Positions 16,013 to 23,484 of a stretch of 26,625 nt of DNA are shown here, one piece after another. Source of the DNA: Candidatus Sulfopaludibacter sp. SbA3 (GTDB lineage: Bacteria > Acidobacteriota > Terriglobia > Bryobacterales > Bryobacteraceae). How positions within the stretch are numbered: position 1 is the stretch's first letter; every line of letters begins with the position of its first letter. The stretch spans positions 1 to 26,625 of the forward strand of contig CAMDKT010000009.1 of assembly GCA_945900935.1 (NCBI GenBank), read 5' to 3'. The notes beneath the pieces are model-generated. The model was not told the origin of the DNA. It was given only the letters and a program-made list of their open reading frames with translations, and searched no databases. A program made the position numbers and the translations under genes.

Positions 16013-16252
16013 TTACTGCCGAGTCGCGGTATAGAAAAGCGACCTGGCGCGGATGCCAAATTGCGTGCCCACAGCAGGTTCGTCGAGCGACGTCTGTGGC
16101 AGAGAGTCAGTTGCGAGCAGCTCCAGGACCTGCGGCAAGAGAGACGGATCACGAACGCAGAGCCGGTGAAGGAGGGCTTCCCGTTGTTCCGCCGGGAATT
16201 CGATGACGTGGCGGAAAGCGGATTTGACTTGCTGGTATCGTTCTGGCGTCAC
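16013..16252 (-). pseudogene. Stand-alone copy of the kinase N-terminal domain
   Basis: 79 codons from a GTG at 16252. The first 60 residues (MTPERYQQVKSAFRHVIEFP and on to LDEPA) match the N-terminal domain of the next gene at about 28 of 60 positions by my own alignment. After that the sequence no longer resembles a kinase and stops at 16013, before the glycine loop would begin. It is most simply the stub of a second kinase gene. The alternative is a small protein that uses only this domain. It lies between the sigma factor and the kinase on the same strand, and its GTG context (aacGTGAC) matches that of the kinase. Confidence 0.6.
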
Positions 16253-16282
16253 GTTTGCCCGGTTGAGATCAGATTTTCAATA

Positions 16283-16309
16283 CGAGGCCAGTTGGTGAGA
16301 CCGGCCTCG
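16283..16309 (-). other. Strong stem-loop between sigma factor and kinase-domain stub
   Basis: CGAGGCCAGT (16283-16292) and ACCGGCCTCG (16300-16309) pair as a 10-bp stem with one G-T pair, around a 7-base loop. On the minus-strand transcript it is followed by TATTGAAAATCT, not a T-run, so it is at best a weak terminator. It may act as a processing or attenuation structure in the 137-bp gap. Confidence 0.45.
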
Positions 16310-16389
16310 CATCCTCCGACGTTGCCCGGAATCTTTGGAACAGTTCCGGGCTCATTAGGTATTGCGGATTTTCTGGCGAAATGCCGTCA

Positions 16390-16971
16390 CTATTTCTGAG
16401 GGCGGGGGGCGGTGAGCTGATTGTGAAGCCACGCCCGAGCCATGCGCCATTCGCGCTCCACGGTCGCCGTCGAAATGCCCATTACCTCGGCCGCCTCCTC
16501 CACTGTGAGCCCGCCGAAGAAGCGAAGTTCGACGAGTTTGGCTTGATCGGCGTCCAACACCTGCAGACGATTCAGCGCTTCGTCCAGTTCGTCGAACGCG
16601 ACTTCGGGAACGGAGGCGATTCCAATGTTGTCTTCAATGGAGAGAACCTGGACGTTGCCGCCGCGTTTCTGGGCGCCCTGGTTGCGGGCGTGGTCGACGA
16701 GAATTCGGCGCATGAGTTGCGCCGCGACGCCGAAAAAGTGGGCTCGGCTTTGCCAGTTCACGCGCGTCTGATCCACCAACTGCATGTATGCCTCGTGAAC
16801 GAGCGCCGTGGCTTGCAAGGTGTGGTCGCCACGTTCGCGGCGCATGTAGTTGGCCGCGATTCGCCGGAGTTCCGTGTAGACGATCGAAAAGAGCTGATCG
16901 TGTGCTCCCGGTGTGCCTTGGCGCGCGTCGGAGAGGAGTTGGGTGACTTCGCCGCTGGGTTGTGGATGCAT
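16390..16971 (-). CDS. ECF RNA polymerase sigma factor, TIGR02999-like
   Basis: A 193-residue sigma factor. Region 2 covers about residues 8-100 (EVTQLLSDARQG, then VYTELRRIAANYMRRERGD and ALVHEAYMQLVDQ). Region 4 is a helix-turn-helix at about 140-185 (VELRFFGGLTVEEAAEVMGI, then STATVEREWRMARAWL). The layout fits the TIGR02999 group, found beside Ser/Thr kinases in Acidobacteria and Planctomycetes, in which phosphorylation is thought to replace an anti-sigma factor. No anti-sigma gene is seen. The ATG lies only three bases after the encoded CCA end of tRNA-Arg, so there is no room for a ribosome site outside the tRNA. A later start would cut into EVTQLL. Confidence 0.92.
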   Translation of the reverse strand: MHPQPSGEVTQLLSDARQGTPGAHDQLFSIVYTELRRIAANYMRRERGDHTLQATALVHEAYMQLVDQTRVNWQSRAHFFGVAAQLMRRILVDHARNQGAQKRGGNVQVLSIEDNIGIASVPEVAFDELDEALNRLQVLDADQAKLVELRFFGGLTVEEAAEVMGISTATVEREWRMARAWLHNQLTAPRPQK

Positions 16972-16974
16972 AGG

Positions 16975-17052
16975 TGGTAGGGACGGGCAGAGTCGAACTG
17001 CCGACCTGTCGCTTAGGAGGCGACCGCTCTATCCATGCTGAGCTACGTCCCC
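16975..17052 (-). tRNA. tRNA-Arg, anticodon CCT, CCA encoded
   Basis: The minus strand folds as a full cloverleaf. The acceptor is GGGGACG with CGTCCCT (first pair G-T), the D arm GCTCAGCATGGATAGAGC, the anticodon arm GTCGC-CTCCTAA-GCGAC, and the T arm GGCAG-TTCGACT-CTGCC. The loop gives anticodon CCT, which reads AGG. The discriminator A is followed by an encoded CCA. It starts 15 bases after the purD stop and ends three bases before the sigma factor ATG, all on one strand. Confidence 0.95.
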
Positions 17053-17067
17053 AAAACCTTTTTCATT

Positions 17068-18327
17068 CTACCAACGCTTTAGACCCTTTTGGCCTATATC
17101 TTTTCGGAATTGCATTCCGGTGTAACTTATGGCGGCGGCGGCTTCGTAAGCGCTTTGAATCGCTCCTGGCAAAGACTTGGCGCTGGCTGTTACCGCCAGG
17201 ACCCGGCCGCCGTTCGTGAGAAGATCACCTTGTTCGCCGCGGGTTATGCCGGCATGAAAGACCTTAGCGCCGTTGGATTCGGCCTTTTCGATGCCGGAAA
17301 TAACGTCGCCTGTCCGGGGTTTGCCAGGGTAGCCGGCGGCGGCGAAGACGATGGCGACCGCCGGGTCGGGTGTCCATTCCAGAGTCTGCGTGTGGAGATT
17401 ACCACTGGCCCCGGCATACAGGACCTGAGCGAGATCGGACCGCAGACGGTACAGAATCGGCTGCGTTTCGGGGTCACCCATGCGGACGTTGAACTCAAGT
17501 GTTTTCGGGCCGTCGGCCGTCATCATCAAACCAGCGTAGAGAAAGCCGGTGAAGGGCGAGCCTTCCTTTCGCATGCCGTCGATGGCGGGCCGCATGACGG
17601 TTTCCATAATGGTCTGGGTTGTTTCTTTGGTTAGAAGGCGTTCGTCGACATACGCGCCCATGCCCCCAGTGTTCGGGCCTTGGTCGTTGTCAAAAATATT
17701 CTTGTGGTCCTGTGAGGGGAGAAGGGGGAGGAGTGTGTGGCCATCGGAGAGAGCGATGAAGCTAATTTCTTCCCCTTTCAGAAATTCTTCGATGACCAGG
17801 CGCTGGCCGGCGGCGCCAACGAGTTCGCCGTTCATGAATTGCCTCACCGTCGCCCGGGCTTCGTCGATCGACTGGGCAATCACCACCCCTTTACCCGCCG
17901 CGAGTCCATCGGCTTTCAGTACCACTGGAGCTTCGTATTCGTCTAGCGCTTTCAGCGCGTCGGCCTCGTTGGTTGCGGTGTGAAAACGGGCGGTGGGAAT
18001 GTTGTGGCGCGCGAAAAAGTTCTTGGAGAAGATCTTGCTGCCTTCGAGTTGGGCGGCGGCCTGTACAGGACCGAAGATGGCGCGGCCGTCTTGGCGGAAT
18101 TGATCGACGACGCCGGCGATTAGTGGGGCTTCCGGGCCCACTACCGTCAGGTCAATGCCGTATTGGGCGGCGAGCCGGAGGTAGTTGTCACCAGCGAGGC
18201 AGGTCGCTGTTTGGGCCATTCCAGGATTGCCGGGGGCGGCGTAAACGCGTTCCACCGTCGGGCTCTGGGCGAGGCGCCAGGCGAGCGCGTGTTCACGGCC
18301 GCCGGAACCGATCACAAGTACGTTCAA
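17068..18327 (-). CDS. purD: Phosphoribosylamine-glycine ligase (GAR synthetase)
   Basis: PurD joins glycine to phosphoribosylamine with ATP, the second step of purine synthesis. The N-terminal motif NVLVIGSGGREHALAW and PGNPGMAQTA are family marks. The ATP-grasp part shows APVVLKADGLAAGKGVVIA, EEFLKGEEISF, and NTGGMGAYVD, and NVRMGDPETQPIL supplies metal ligands. The true start is the TTG at 18327, preceded by GGAGGA (18342-18337) nine bases upstream. The frame stays open to 18588, but that extension has no PurD sequence and runs into the divergent mnmG. The length from TTG is 419 residues, normal. A tRNA-Arg and the sigma/kinase genes follow on the same strand. Confidence 0.94.
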   Translation of the reverse strand: MNVLVIGSGGREHALAWRLAQSPTVERVYAAPGNPGMAQTATCLAGDNYLRLAAQYGIDLTVVGPEAPLIAGVVDQFRQDGRAIFGPVQAAAQLEGSKIFSKNFFARHNIPTARFHTATNEADALKALDEYEAPVVLKADGLAAGKGVVIAQSIDEARATVRQFMNGELVGAAGQRLVIEEFLKGEEISFIALSDGHTLLPLLPSQDHKNIFDNDQGPNTGGMGAYVDERLLTKETTQTIMETVMRPAIDGMRKEGSPFTGFLYAGLMMTADGPKTLEFNVRMGDPETQPILYRLRSDLAQVLYAGASGNLHTQTLEWTPDPAVAIVFAAAGYPGKPRTGDVISGIEKAESNGAKVFHAGITRGEQGDLLTNGGRVLAVTASAKSLPGAIQSAYEAAAAISYTGMQFRKDIGQKGLKRW

Positions 18328-18366
18328 CGAAATTGCTCCTCCAGTTAGAATAGAACAGGCGCTCAT
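18328..18366. promoter_or_regulatory. 39-bp divergent purD/mnmG control region
   Basis: The two genes start with TTG codons only 39 bp apart. On the plus strand TAGAAT (18346-18351) is a good -10 with a poor -35 (TTCAAC, 18323-18328) 17 bases before it; it would give mnmG a leader of about nine bases. The minus strand holds the purD ribosome site GGAGGA. The regions needed for the two promoters must overlap each other's coding sequences. Confidence 0.4.
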
Positions 18367-20226
18367 TTGGCTTTTCACTTTGATGTTGTCGTGATCGGCG
18401 CAGGCCACGCGGGCTGCGAGGCGGCGCGAGCCTGTGCGCGTTTGGGGTTGAAGACCGCTATCGTCACGATGAATGTCGACTTGATCGCCCAGATGTCCTG
18501 CAATCCGGCGATTGGTGGAATCGCGAAAGGCCATCTGGTACGAGAGATCGATGCGCTTGGCGGCGTGATGGGCGAGCTGGCGGATCATGTCGGGATTCAG
18601 TTTCGGCTTCTAAATACCAGTCGCGGGCCGGCGGTGTGGTCGCCGCGGGCGCAGTGCGATAAAAAACAGTACCGAATTCGGATGAAAGATGTTTTGGAGC
18701 AGGAACCGAATCTCCGTATCTTGCAGGCGGAAGTCGCGGAACTATCCATTGATCCGGCCACTTCTGGAGCGCGACGCCGTATTCGCGGAGTTCTCTTGCG
18801 CGATGGGCGCAATGTCTCTGCCGGGGCGGTCGTGGTTACCACTGGAACTTTCCTGAATGGGTTAGCCCATGTTGGGGAAAACAAGTCTGACTGTGGGCGA
18901 AGCGGAGAAGCGGCGTCGAATCTCCTGGGTCATCAACTTCGAAAGTTGGACTTGCAATGGACCCGTCTGAAAACCGGAACCCCGCCGCGTCTGGACGGGC
19001 GGTCGTTGGATTGGTCTCGATTTGAGCCGCAGCCGGGGGATCTCGAACCGACGCCCTTTTCGTTTATGACGGAGAAGATTCAGCGGGACCAGATTAAGTG
19101 CTATATAGCATATACTTCTGAAGCGACCCATCGGATATTGCGCGATAACATTTCCCGCTCCCCGTTGTATAGCGGCGTAATCGAAGGCATCGGGCCTCGT
19201 TACTGCCCCTCCATCGAAGACAAGGTTGTGAAATTTCCCGATAAGGATCGCCACCAAATCTTTCTCGAACCGGAGGGCTTGGACACGCACGAGGTGTACG
19301 TTAACGGTATGTCTACCAGCATGCCCGTAGACGTCCAGGAGGCGATGATCGCTTCGGTCCCCGGCCTTGAGGATGCGGAGATGATCCGTCCGGGTTACGC
19401 GATCGAATATGACGCGATTGATCCGCGGGAGTTGGACCACCGCTTGGAAGTCAAAAAGGTGGAGGGATTATTCCTGGCAGGCCAGATCAACGGAACGTCG
19501 GGTTATGAGGAGGCTGGGTGCCAAGGGTTGATTGCGGGGTTGAACGCGGCTTGTCTCGTCGGAGGTTCCGATGGATTTTCGATCCCGCGATCAGAGGGGT
19601 ATACCGGGATCCTCGTCGACGATCTGATCACCAAGGGTGCCGACGAGCCCTACCGGATGTTCACATCCCGGGCTGAGTACCGCCTGCATCTGCGGATTGA
19701 TAATGCGGATGAACGATTAACGCCGTTGGGAAGACGCCTGGGTTTGGTGGGGGAGGAACGCTGGGTTCGTTATCAGCGAAAACAAGTTCAAAAGGGGCGT
19801 CTCATTCAGTGGTTGGCTGGGACACGGATCAATCCGCGGGACTTTCCGGAATTGGGCTTGCCATTCGATGATCGCCCGGTGCTGGAGGCCTGGTTGCGCC
19901 GCCCTGGATCGAAGTTATCGATATTGCGTTCTCGTATTCAGTTTGAACTAGGCGAAACGCCTGAGCGCGGACTCCTTGATACCGTTGAGACCGGAATCAA
20001 ATACAAGGGATATTTGGACCAACAGGATCGCCAGATTTTACGCCTAAAGGAATCCGAGCGGCGGCCCGTTCCGGATCTCGATTATTCCGGAATACCGGGA
20101 TTGTCCAGAGAAGTTTCGGAGAAACTGAAGCGGGTTCGCCCGGCAACGCTTGGGCAGGCCGCAAGGATTCCAGGAATCACCCCTGCTGCGATTGCTATTT
20201 TAGACATTTACCTCTCGAAGGGCTAG
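18367..20226 (+). CDS. mnmG: tRNA uridine-34 carboxymethylaminomethyl enzyme MnmG (GidA)
   Basis: With MnmE, MnmG modifies the wobble uridine of several tRNAs to cmnm5U, using FAD, NADH and a methylene-folate. The FAD loop VVVIGAGHAGCEAARA lies at the N-terminus, followed by the family signature SCNPAIGGIAKGHLVREIDA. The second signature region GQINGTSGYEEAGCQGLIAG and the C-terminal helical part (DYSGIPGLSREV) are present. The length of 619 residues is normal. The start is TTG at 18367; an in-frame TAG at 18346 excludes any upstream start. It diverges from purD and is followed after one base by a parS site and then parA. rsmG (gidB), often next in this order, is absent. Confidence 0.96.
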   Translation: MAFHFDVVVIGAGHAGCEAARACARLGLKTAIVTMNVDLIAQMSCNPAIGGIAKGHLVREIDALGGVMGELADHVGIQFRLLNTSRGPAVWSPRAQCDKKQYRIRMKDVLEQEPNLRILQAEVAELSIDPATSGARRRIRGVLLRDGRNVSAGAVVVTTGTFLNGLAHVGENKSDCGRSGEAASNLLGHQLRKLDLQWTRLKTGTPPRLDGRSLDWSRFEPQPGDLEPTPFSFMTEKIQRDQIKCYIAYTSEATHRILRDNISRSPLYSGVIEGIGPRYCPSIEDKVVKFPDKDRHQIFLEPEGLDTHEVYVNGMSTSMPVDVQEAMIASVPGLEDAEMIRPGYAIEYDAIDPRELDHRLEVKKVEGLFLAGQINGTSGYEEAGCQGLIAGLNAACLVGGSDGFSIPRSEGYTGILVDDLITKGADEPYRMFTSRAEYRLHLRIDNADERLTPLGRRLGLVGEERWVRYQRKQVQKGRLIQWLAGTRINPRDFPELGLPFDDRPVLEAWLRRPGSKLSILRSRIQFELGETPERGLLDTVETGIKYKGYLDQQDRQILRLKESERRPVPDLDYSGIPGLSREVSEKLKRVRPATLGQAARIPGITPAAIAILDIYLSKG

Positions 20227-20227
20227 G

Positions 20228-20243
20228 TGTTCCACGTGGAACG
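20228..20243. other. parS chromosome-segregation site
   Basis: TGTTCCACGTGGAACG contains the 14-bp perfect palindrome GTTCCACGTGGAAC (20229-20242). It is one of the known forms of bacterial parS, where ParB loads and spreads. It begins two bases after the mnmG stop codon and lies 30 bp upstream of the parA start. Only one copy is seen in the window. Confidence 0.92.
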
Positions 20244-20272
20244 TTGATAGGATCGGGAAAGGACAGAAACAC

Positions 20273-21067
20273 TTGGCAAAAATTATAGCCATTGCTAATC
20301 AAAAGGGCGGGGTCGGGAAGACGACCACCGCAATAAACCTAGCGGCCTCGCTAGCGGCGAATGAACTTAAGGTGTTGCTGGTGGATGCGGATCCCCAGGG
20401 AAATTCGACAACGGGGGTTGGAATTGGGAAGGCGCCCGAAAATATAAGCCTTTATGATGTTCTGACCGGCGAGAAAACCGCTTTGGAAGCCATTGTCAGG
20501 ACTGAGTGCGAGGGGCTGGATTTGCTTCCGGCCGATCGGTCACTCGTCGGGATTAATGTGGAGTTGATTCAAATGGCGAACAGGGAGGCCACTTTGAAGG
20601 GTGTTCTGGCGCCCATTCGTGACAGATACGGATACATCTTGATCGATTGTCCGCCTGCGCTGGATTTGCTTACGATAAATGCGCTGGTGGCGGCGGATTC
20701 GGTTTTGATACCGATTCAGTGCGAGTTTTTTGCGCTCGAGGGCATTTCGCAGTTGATGGATACGATTGATCGGATAAAAGACTCGTTCCAGCATGACATT
20801 CAAACCGAAGGAATCCTGCTGACAATGTTCGACGACCGGACGAACCTAACTCGGCAAGTTGCGACGGATTTGAAGGAATTTTTCCAGGACGAGGTTTTCA
20901 AGACAGTCATTCCGCGAAACGTGCGTTTGGCGGAAGCGCCAAGCCACGGAAAGCCTGTGCTGCTTTATGATGTGAAATCCAAGGGAGCGGAATGCTATCT
21001 GCAACTTGCAAAGGAGATGATAGCGAATGAGCAACGCGCCAGAGAACTCGCGAAAAGCGCTGGGTAA
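20273..21067 (+). CDS. parA: Chromosome-partitioning ATPase ParA (Soj)
   Basis: ParA binds the nucleoid in its ATP form and moves ParB-parS complexes to new poles. The deviant Walker A KGGVGKTTT (11-19) with the signature Lys K11 is present, then LLVDADPQGNST (Walker A') and YILIDCPPALDLLT (Walker B). The length of 264 residues is the short chromosomal form without an N-terminal DNA-binding domain. The start is TTG at 20273, preceded by AAAGGA nine bases upstream. parB begins inside its 3' end with a 41-bp overlap, so the two are coupled. A parS site lies in the 46-bp leader. Confidence 0.95.
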   Translation: MAKIIAIANQKGGVGKTTTAINLAASLAANELKVLLVDADPQGNSTTGVGIGKAPENISLYDVLTGEKTALEAIVRTECEGLDLLPADRSLVGINVELIQMANREATLKGVLAPIRDRYGYILIDCPPALDLLTINALVAADSVLIPIQCEFFALEGISQLMDTIDRIKDSFQHDIQTEGILLTMFDDRTNLTRQVATDLKEFFQDEVFKTVIPRNVRLAEAPSHGKPVLLYDVKSKGAECYLQLAKEMIANEQRARELAKSAG

Positions 21068-21920
21068 GGGGCTTTCCTCACTGCTGCCGGTGCGGTCGGT
21101 GAATATTCCGACGCAGGAACGGTATCGGGAGGCGCCGATCAATAGTCTTCCGGTTAATTCTATCGAGCCGAATCCTCTACAGCCGCGGAGCGTGTTTGAC
21201 GCGGCGCGACTGGCGGAACTGGCGCAGTCAATTCGGGCGAACGGGATTATTCAGCCGTTGATTGTACGCAAGGTTGGGGAGAAATTTTATTTGGTCGCGG
21301 GAGAGCGGCGGTGGCGGGCGGCGCGGCTGGCGGGTTTAGCGGAAGTTCCGGTTGTCGTGCAGGATCTGTCGGACGCAAAGGTTTTGGAAGTTGCGCTGAT
21401 TGAGAATATCCAGCGGGAGGATTTGAATCCGATTGAGATTGCGACGGCGTTTGAAAAGCTTTCCGGCGACCTTGGGCTGAGCCACGAGGAGATTGGGGCG
21501 CGAACCGGCAAAGAACGGTCGACGATCACGAACATGCTGCGGCTGTTACGGCTTCCCGGTGCGATACAAATCATGTTAGCTGAGAAGCGGTTGTCGATGG
21601 GACACGCGAAGGCGATACTTGCATTGCCGGATGATGATTTGCAAATGGAGGTTGCGGAGAAGACCGTTTCCCAGGGGCTCAGCGTCCGGCAAGTTGAACA
21701 GATGGTTCAGAAGATGACGCAGACGCGGGACGCGAAAAAACCGGCGGATCGGGAGATGGATCCAAACGTGAAAGCCGCGATCCAGGAATTAGAAAATGCG
21801 CTGGGAACACGAGTACGGATCATCGAACGCGCGCCTGGAAAGGGGCGCGTTGAAATTGATTATTACTCGAGTGATGACCTGGATCGAGTCTATTCGGTCA
21901 TTGTGGGCGAGGCACCATGA
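21027..21920 (+). CDS. parB: Chromosome-partitioning protein ParB (CTPase clamp)
   Basis: A 297-residue ParB. The N-terminus RKALGKGLSSLLP is the ParA-contact segment. The CTP-binding domain shows IQPLIVRK, GERRWRAARLAG and ENIQREDLNPIEIA. A helix-turn-helix region follows (GLSHEEIGARTGKERSTITN and MLRLLRLP), which reads parS. The C-terminal dimer domain begins near RVRIIERAPGKGRVEIDYYS. The ATG at 21027 has AAGGAG eleven bases upstream inside parA. The stop lies 10 bp from the 3' end of the converging tRNA-Met gene, and no terminator is visible between them. Confidence 0.95.
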   Translation: MSNAPENSRKALGKGLSSLLPVRSVNIPTQERYREAPINSLPVNSIEPNPLQPRSVFDAARLAELAQSIRANGIIQPLIVRKVGEKFYLVAGERRWRAARLAGLAEVPVVVQDLSDAKVLEVALIENIQREDLNPIEIATAFEKLSGDLGLSHEEIGARTGKERSTITNMLRLLRLPGAIQIMLAEKRLSMGHAKAILALPDDDLQMEVAEKTVSQGLSVRQVEQMVQKMTQTRDAKKPADREMDPNVKAAIQELENALGTRVRIIERAPGKGRVEIDYYSSDDLDRVYSVIVGEAP

Positions 21921-21930
21921 CTTCTAAAAA

Positions 21931-22007
21931 TGGTGCCGGCGGTAGGACTCGAACCTACGACCTGCGGATTATGAGACCGCCGCTCTAACCACCTGAGCTA
22001 CACCGGC
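21931..22007 (-). tRNA. tRNA with CAT anticodon, probably elongator tRNA-Met, CCA encoded
   Basis: The minus strand folds as a cloverleaf: acceptor GCCGGTG with CGCCGGC (one G-C/T-G adjustment), D arm GCTCAGGTGGTTAGAGC, anticodon arm GCGGT-CTCATAA-TCCGC, T arm GTAGG-TTCGAGT-CCTAC, discriminator A and encoded CCA (21933-21931). CAT is shared by elongator Met, initiator Met and Ile2. The initiator pattern (unpaired first base, three G-C pairs in the anticodon stem) is not seen. The anticodon-arm sequence resembles elongator Met, but Ile2 is not excluded. Confidence 0.92.
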
Positions 22008-22088
22008 AACAAACCCCATAATAAACAACAACTTGCAAACATGTCAACACGATATGCTATATAGCACTAACAATCCAGCTTTGGTTTC

Positions 22089-22208
22089 TCAATTCAGTGA
22101 TGTTCCGAAGAGGGTCGGTCGCGAGGGAACGCCAGCAGGCACGGCGGGAGCGACCGTGGAAGTTCCAGGGGCGGGGACAGTTATTCAATTCAGTGATGTT
22201 TCGAAGAG
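22089..22208 (+). repeat. 24-bp direct repeat before the ABC ATPase domain
   Basis: Copies at 22089-22112 and 22185-22208 differ at one base. Both begin tcaattcagtgatgtt and continue with ccgaagag or tcgaagag. They are 96 bp apart, in the same reading frame, and encode QFSDVPK and QFSDVSK. The second copy encodes the start of the ABC domain. Confidence 0.85.
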
Positions 22209-23484
22209 TTACGCAATCTACGCGGCTCCGACCGACCGGCTGAAGGAACTGTGTACGCTGAACCGCGTCTCGTATCATCGTGACTTCTGGGCGTTGCGGG
22301 ATGTGTCCTTCAACATACGGAGGGGCGAGACGTTTTGCATCATCGGCGAGAATGGCTCCGGGAAGAGCACACTATTACAGATTGTGGCTGGGATCTTGCA
22401 GCCGACGACGGGGACGGCGGCGACGAATGGGCGGGTGGCGGCGTTGTTGGAACTGGGGTCCGGGTTCAACCCGGAATTCACGGGACGGGAGAATGTCTAT
22501 TTGAACGCAGCGATTCTGGGTCTTTCAACGGCGGAAATCGACAGCCGGTACGGGGACATTGAGGCGTTTGCGGAGATCGGCGATTTTATCAATCAACCGG
22601 TGAAGACGTACTCCAGCGGGATGACAGTGCGGCTGGCGTTTTCGGTGGCCATCCACGTAGACCCGGATGTGCTGCTGGTAGATGAGGCGCTGGCGGTGGG
22701 GGACATATATTTCCGGCAGCGGTGCATGCGGAAGGTTCATGAACTGCGCTCGCGTGGGGTGACGATTTTATTCGTCTCGCACGCGATTGGGGATGTAAAG
22801 GCGATTGGGGACCGAGCGATGTGGCTGGATAATGGCAGGATTCGAGAGATTGGCGAGACCGAACTGGTTGTTGCAAAATACTTGGCGTTTATGGGCGCGA
22901 AGGACTCGCAATTTCTGGGATTGGGGCGGAAGGAGTTAACGGGTGCGCAGCCGCTGGCGGCGACGAAGGCGCCGGAGTTGGTGACCGGAATTCCAAATAT
23001 CGATCATCGGTATGGTGACGCGCGGGCGGAGATCGTTGGCGTCCAGGCGACGGATCCAGATGGCAGACCGGTTCACTTGCTGGAGCCGGGGAGCAAAATT
23101 GTTCTTCGGATCAGCGCGCGGGCGAAGGAGCCGATTTTGAATCCGAATATCGGGTTTATGCTTCGCAATCATTTGGGCGTGGATTTTGCGGGCACAAACA
23201 CACTGCGCGAAGGGCACCAATTGCCGGAGATGTGGCCCGGAGATACAACAACCGTCGATTTTCACATAACGCTGCCCGAGTTGTATCCAGCGGCCTTTTC
23301 ATTTTCGCCGGCAATCGCGGATGGGAATCTGACAGCGTATACAATGTGCGATTGGATCGACAACGCACTCACGTTGCAAATGGGCCACGGCGAAGGGCAG
23401 ATTTATGGCTACTTGCATCTGCCGTGCCGGGTAGAAGTGAACAGCCGGTTGCGCGGCCAGACGGAGGCCTCGCATGAACGGTGA
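22156..23484 (+). CDS. Polysaccharide/O-antigen ABC exporter, ATP-binding subunit (Wzt-like)
   Basis: This ATPase powers export of a lipid-linked polysaccharide across the inner membrane with a Wzm-type permease. Counting from the chosen start, Walker A GENGSGKST is at 64-72, the signature is YSSGMTVRLAFSVAI and Walker B is VLLVDEALAVGD. The C-terminal part (about residue 290 on) is a beta-rich domain like the Wzt carbohydrate-binding domain that selects the chain to export. The start is uncertain. GTG at 22156 has GGGAG five bases upstream and begins 10 residues before the conserved domain. The frame is also open to ATG 22054 and TTG 22033, where a possible promoter (TTGCAA, TATATA) would lie instead. 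No permease gene is seen in the window. Confidence 0.9.
   Translation: MEVPGAGTVIQFSDVSKSYAIYAAPTDRLKELCTLNRVSYHRDFWALRDVSFNIRRGETFCIIGENGSGKSTLLQIVAGILQPTTGTAATNGRVAALLELGSGFNPEFTGRENVYLNAAILGLSTAEIDSRYGDIEAFAEIGDFINQPVKTYSSGMTVRLAFSVAIHVDPDVLLVDEALAVGDIYFRQRCMRKVHELRSRGVTILFVSHAIGDVKAIGDRAMWLDNGRIREIGETELVVAKYLAFMGAKDSQFLGLGRKELTGAQPLAATKAPELVTGIPNIDHRYGDARAEIVGVQATDPDGRPVHLLEPGSKIVLRISARAKEPILNPNIGFMLRNHLGVDFAGTNTLREGHQLPEMWPGDTTTVDFHITLPELYPAAFSFSPAIADGNLTAYTMCDWIDNALTLQMGHGEGQIYGYLHLPCRVEVNSRLRGQTEASHER

Noticed and set aside
16975..17052. tRNA-Arg as the attachment site of a genomic island covering the sigma/kinase genes and the IS
   Set aside because: I found no integrase and no repeat of the tRNA 3' end elsewhere in the window.
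17068..18588. Long form of purD starting at 18588
   Set aside because: The extra 87 residues do not resemble PurD and lie over mnmG. TTG 18327 has a proper ribosome site.
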